Assembly: GCA_964514385.1 (NCBI GenBank) | Contig: CAZEQJ010000006.1 | Location: forward strand, 1-64,000 | Reading direction: 5' to 3' | Source of the DNA: CAZEQJ01 sp964514385 | GTDB lineage: Bacteria > Bacteroidota > Bacteroidia > Cytophagales > Cyclobacteriaceae | Length of the DNA stretch: 64,000 bases | Shown here: piece after piece, positions 62,987 through 64,000 of the stretch | How positions within the stretch are numbered: position 1 is the stretch's first letter | Layout: each line of letters starts with the position of its first letter | Notes under the pieces: generated by a model | Database searches by the model: none | The model's input: only the letters and a program-made list of their open reading frames with translations | What the model was told of the DNA's origin: nothing | Program-made: the position numbers and the translations under genes

Positions 62987-64000
62987 ATGCACGGCAAAAA
63001 CAGAATCGGACTTCAACTAGTAGAAACCAGCGGCCAGACTATCCAGGCCTACAGCACCCTGCTCAATGAACCACTTTCAGGTGATTTTCAGACCGCGGGT
63101 AAGGAGGAGGTGGATAAGGCCCTCGATAAAGCCAGTCAGGCTTACAAAACCTACAGTAAGATGCCGGCTGCTAAACGTGCCGACTTTTTAGACGCTATTG
63201 CCGATGAAATTCTGGCGCTTGGTGATGAATTAATCAAAAGAGCATCCGCAGAGTCTGCGCTGCCGGAGGCACGGATCACCGGCGAAAGGGGCCGGACAAT
63301 GAATCAATTGAAGCTTTTCGCCTCACTGCTGCGTGAAGGGTCATGGGTAGAAGCCAGTATTGATACTGCTATACCGGATCGTGAACCTTTACCCAAAGCG
63401 GATATTCGTAAAATGCGCATGCCTGTAGGACCTGTAGTAGTATTTACAGCAAGCAATTTCCCGCTTGCTTTCTCTACAGCCGGAGGAGATACTGCATCTG
63501 CGCTGGCAGCTGGCAATCCGGTGATTGTTAAGGCACACGAATCTCATTTGGGTACAAATGAGCTCGTATCCAATGCGATAGCAACTGCTGCTGAAAAAAC
63601 CGGGATGCCTGATGGCGTCTTCTCCAGCCTGGCAGGATCAGGATACGAAATAGGTCAGCAGCTTGTAGTCCACCCTGCCACTAAGTCCGTTGCCTTTACA
63701 GGCTCGTTCAATGGTGGAATGGCATTGTACAAACTTGCACAGGAGAGGGATGAGCCCATTCCGGTTTTCGCAGAAATGGGCAGTGTGAATCCGGTGTTTA
63801 TATTGCCAGGAAAATTAAGCGAGGACGCGGCAGGTATGGCCAAAACCTATGCCGGATCTATTACACTTGGTGTAGGACAGTTCTGTACAAACCCCGGTTT
63901 GCTTATATGTGTGAAATCTGAAGCCATGGATATATTTGTTAACCATCTGGCTGAAGAAATCAGAAGCATTGCCCCCGGCACTATGCTGAATAAAGGCATT
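62987..64000 (+). CDS. Aldehyde dehydrogenase, 2,5-dioxopentanoate (2-oxoglutarate semialdehyde)-type, 3' end beyond window
   Basis: NAD(P)+-dependent ALDH whose closest types are the 2,5-dioxopentanoate/2-oxoglutarate-semialdehyde dehydrogenases. The frame is open from ATG 62987 to the window end (338 codons). Signatures: GPVVVFTASNFPLAFSTAGGDTASALAAGNPVIVKAHE (NADP-binding/aldehyde-binding core), FTGSFNGG (cofactor loop), catalytic Glu in VFAEMGSVNPV and catalytic Cys in GVGQFCTNPGL. About 175-190 C-terminal residues are missing. 11 bp separate it from the DapA-like gene; the pair probably forms one operon whose continuation (epimerase, oxidase or arabinonate genes) would reveal the pathway. 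Confidence 0.88.
   Translation, partial: MHGKNRIGLQLVETSGQTIQAYSTLLNEPLSGDFQTAGKEEVDKALDKASQAYKTYSKMPAAKRADFLDAIADEILALGDELIKRASAESALPEARITGERGRTMNQLKLFASLLREGSWVEASIDTAIPDREPLPKADIRKMRMPVGPVVVFTASNFPLAFSTAGGDTASALAAGNPVIVKAHESHLGTNELVSNAIATAAEKTGMPDGVFSSLAGSGYEIGQQLVVHPATKSVAFTGSFNGGMALYKLAQERDEPIPVFAEMGSVNPVFILPGKLSEDAAGMAKTYAGSITLGVGQFCTNPGLLICVKSEAMDIFVNHLAEEIRSIAPGTMLNKGI

Overview
This window looks like draft-assembly DNA (two runs of ten Ns) from a free-living, probably aquatic or alga/plant-associated member of the Bacteroidota, most likely the Cytophagales. The evidence is indirect but consistent: type IX secretion (T9SS) C-terminal sorting domains, a Bacteroidota-style hybrid two-component regulator, many signal-peptide and lipoprotein hydrolases, a TAnnTTTG-type promoter element, and weak Shine-Dalgarno use. 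No rRNA, tRNA, CRISPR array or intact insertion sequence was seen.

Layout. (1) 1-7.3 kb: a frameshifted vanadium haloperoxidase-like gene facing a translationally coupled tandem pair of secreted FG-GAP/ASPIC/FN3/T9SS proteins. (2) 18.8-7.2 kb, minus strand: a compact six-gene operon of GH127 beta-L-arabinofuranosidase, DUF6055-like metallopeptidase, small HExxH peptidase, two sulfatases and an (alpha/alpha)6 glycosidase with two discoidin-like domains. (3) 19.2-21.7 kb: a decayed patch with a truncated HEPN gene, an intact MNT nucleotidyltransferase, a DUF4143 ATPase and a fossil GH97 C-terminus. (4) 21.7-29.7 kb: GH97, a hybrid two-component regulator and a DUF885 peptidase. (5) 29.9-37.9 kb, plus strand: an operon of a Na+-dependent NSS transporter, M1-type peptidase, beta-propeller protein and M14 carboxypeptidase. 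(6) 38-49.4 kb: housekeeping and stress genes (XRE regulator and membrane protein, YkgJ-like protein, methyltransferase, TetR, flavodoxin-like reductase, 2-oxoacid:ferredoxin oxidoreductase korAB with an odd third subunit, a KstD-like flavoprotein, small membrane proteins). (7) 49.6-64 kb: GH27, AraC regulator, GH31, GH146, S9 peptidase, a DUF5695-like protein, then a DapA-family aldolase/dehydratase and a 2-oxoglutarate-semialdehyde-type dehydrogenase that runs off the end.

How it may work together. Two different beta-L-arabinofuranosidase families (GH127, GH146), two alpha-galactosidase-type enzymes (GH27, GH97), sulfatases, six or so peptidases including a prolyl-dipeptidyl-type S9 enzyme, an amino-acid transporter, and a DapA/semialdehyde-dehydrogenase pair that fits either hydroxyproline or L-arabinose catabolism suggest a locus for hydroxyproline-rich, arabinosylated glycoproteins (extensin or algal cell-wall type). 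No SusC/SusD pair is present. An independent thread supports co-regulation: pairs of a GTYAAAAT-like box exactly 21 bp apart occur in six places upstream of these transcription units, a spacing typical of AraC-type activators, and the window encodes two AraC-type DNA-binding domains.
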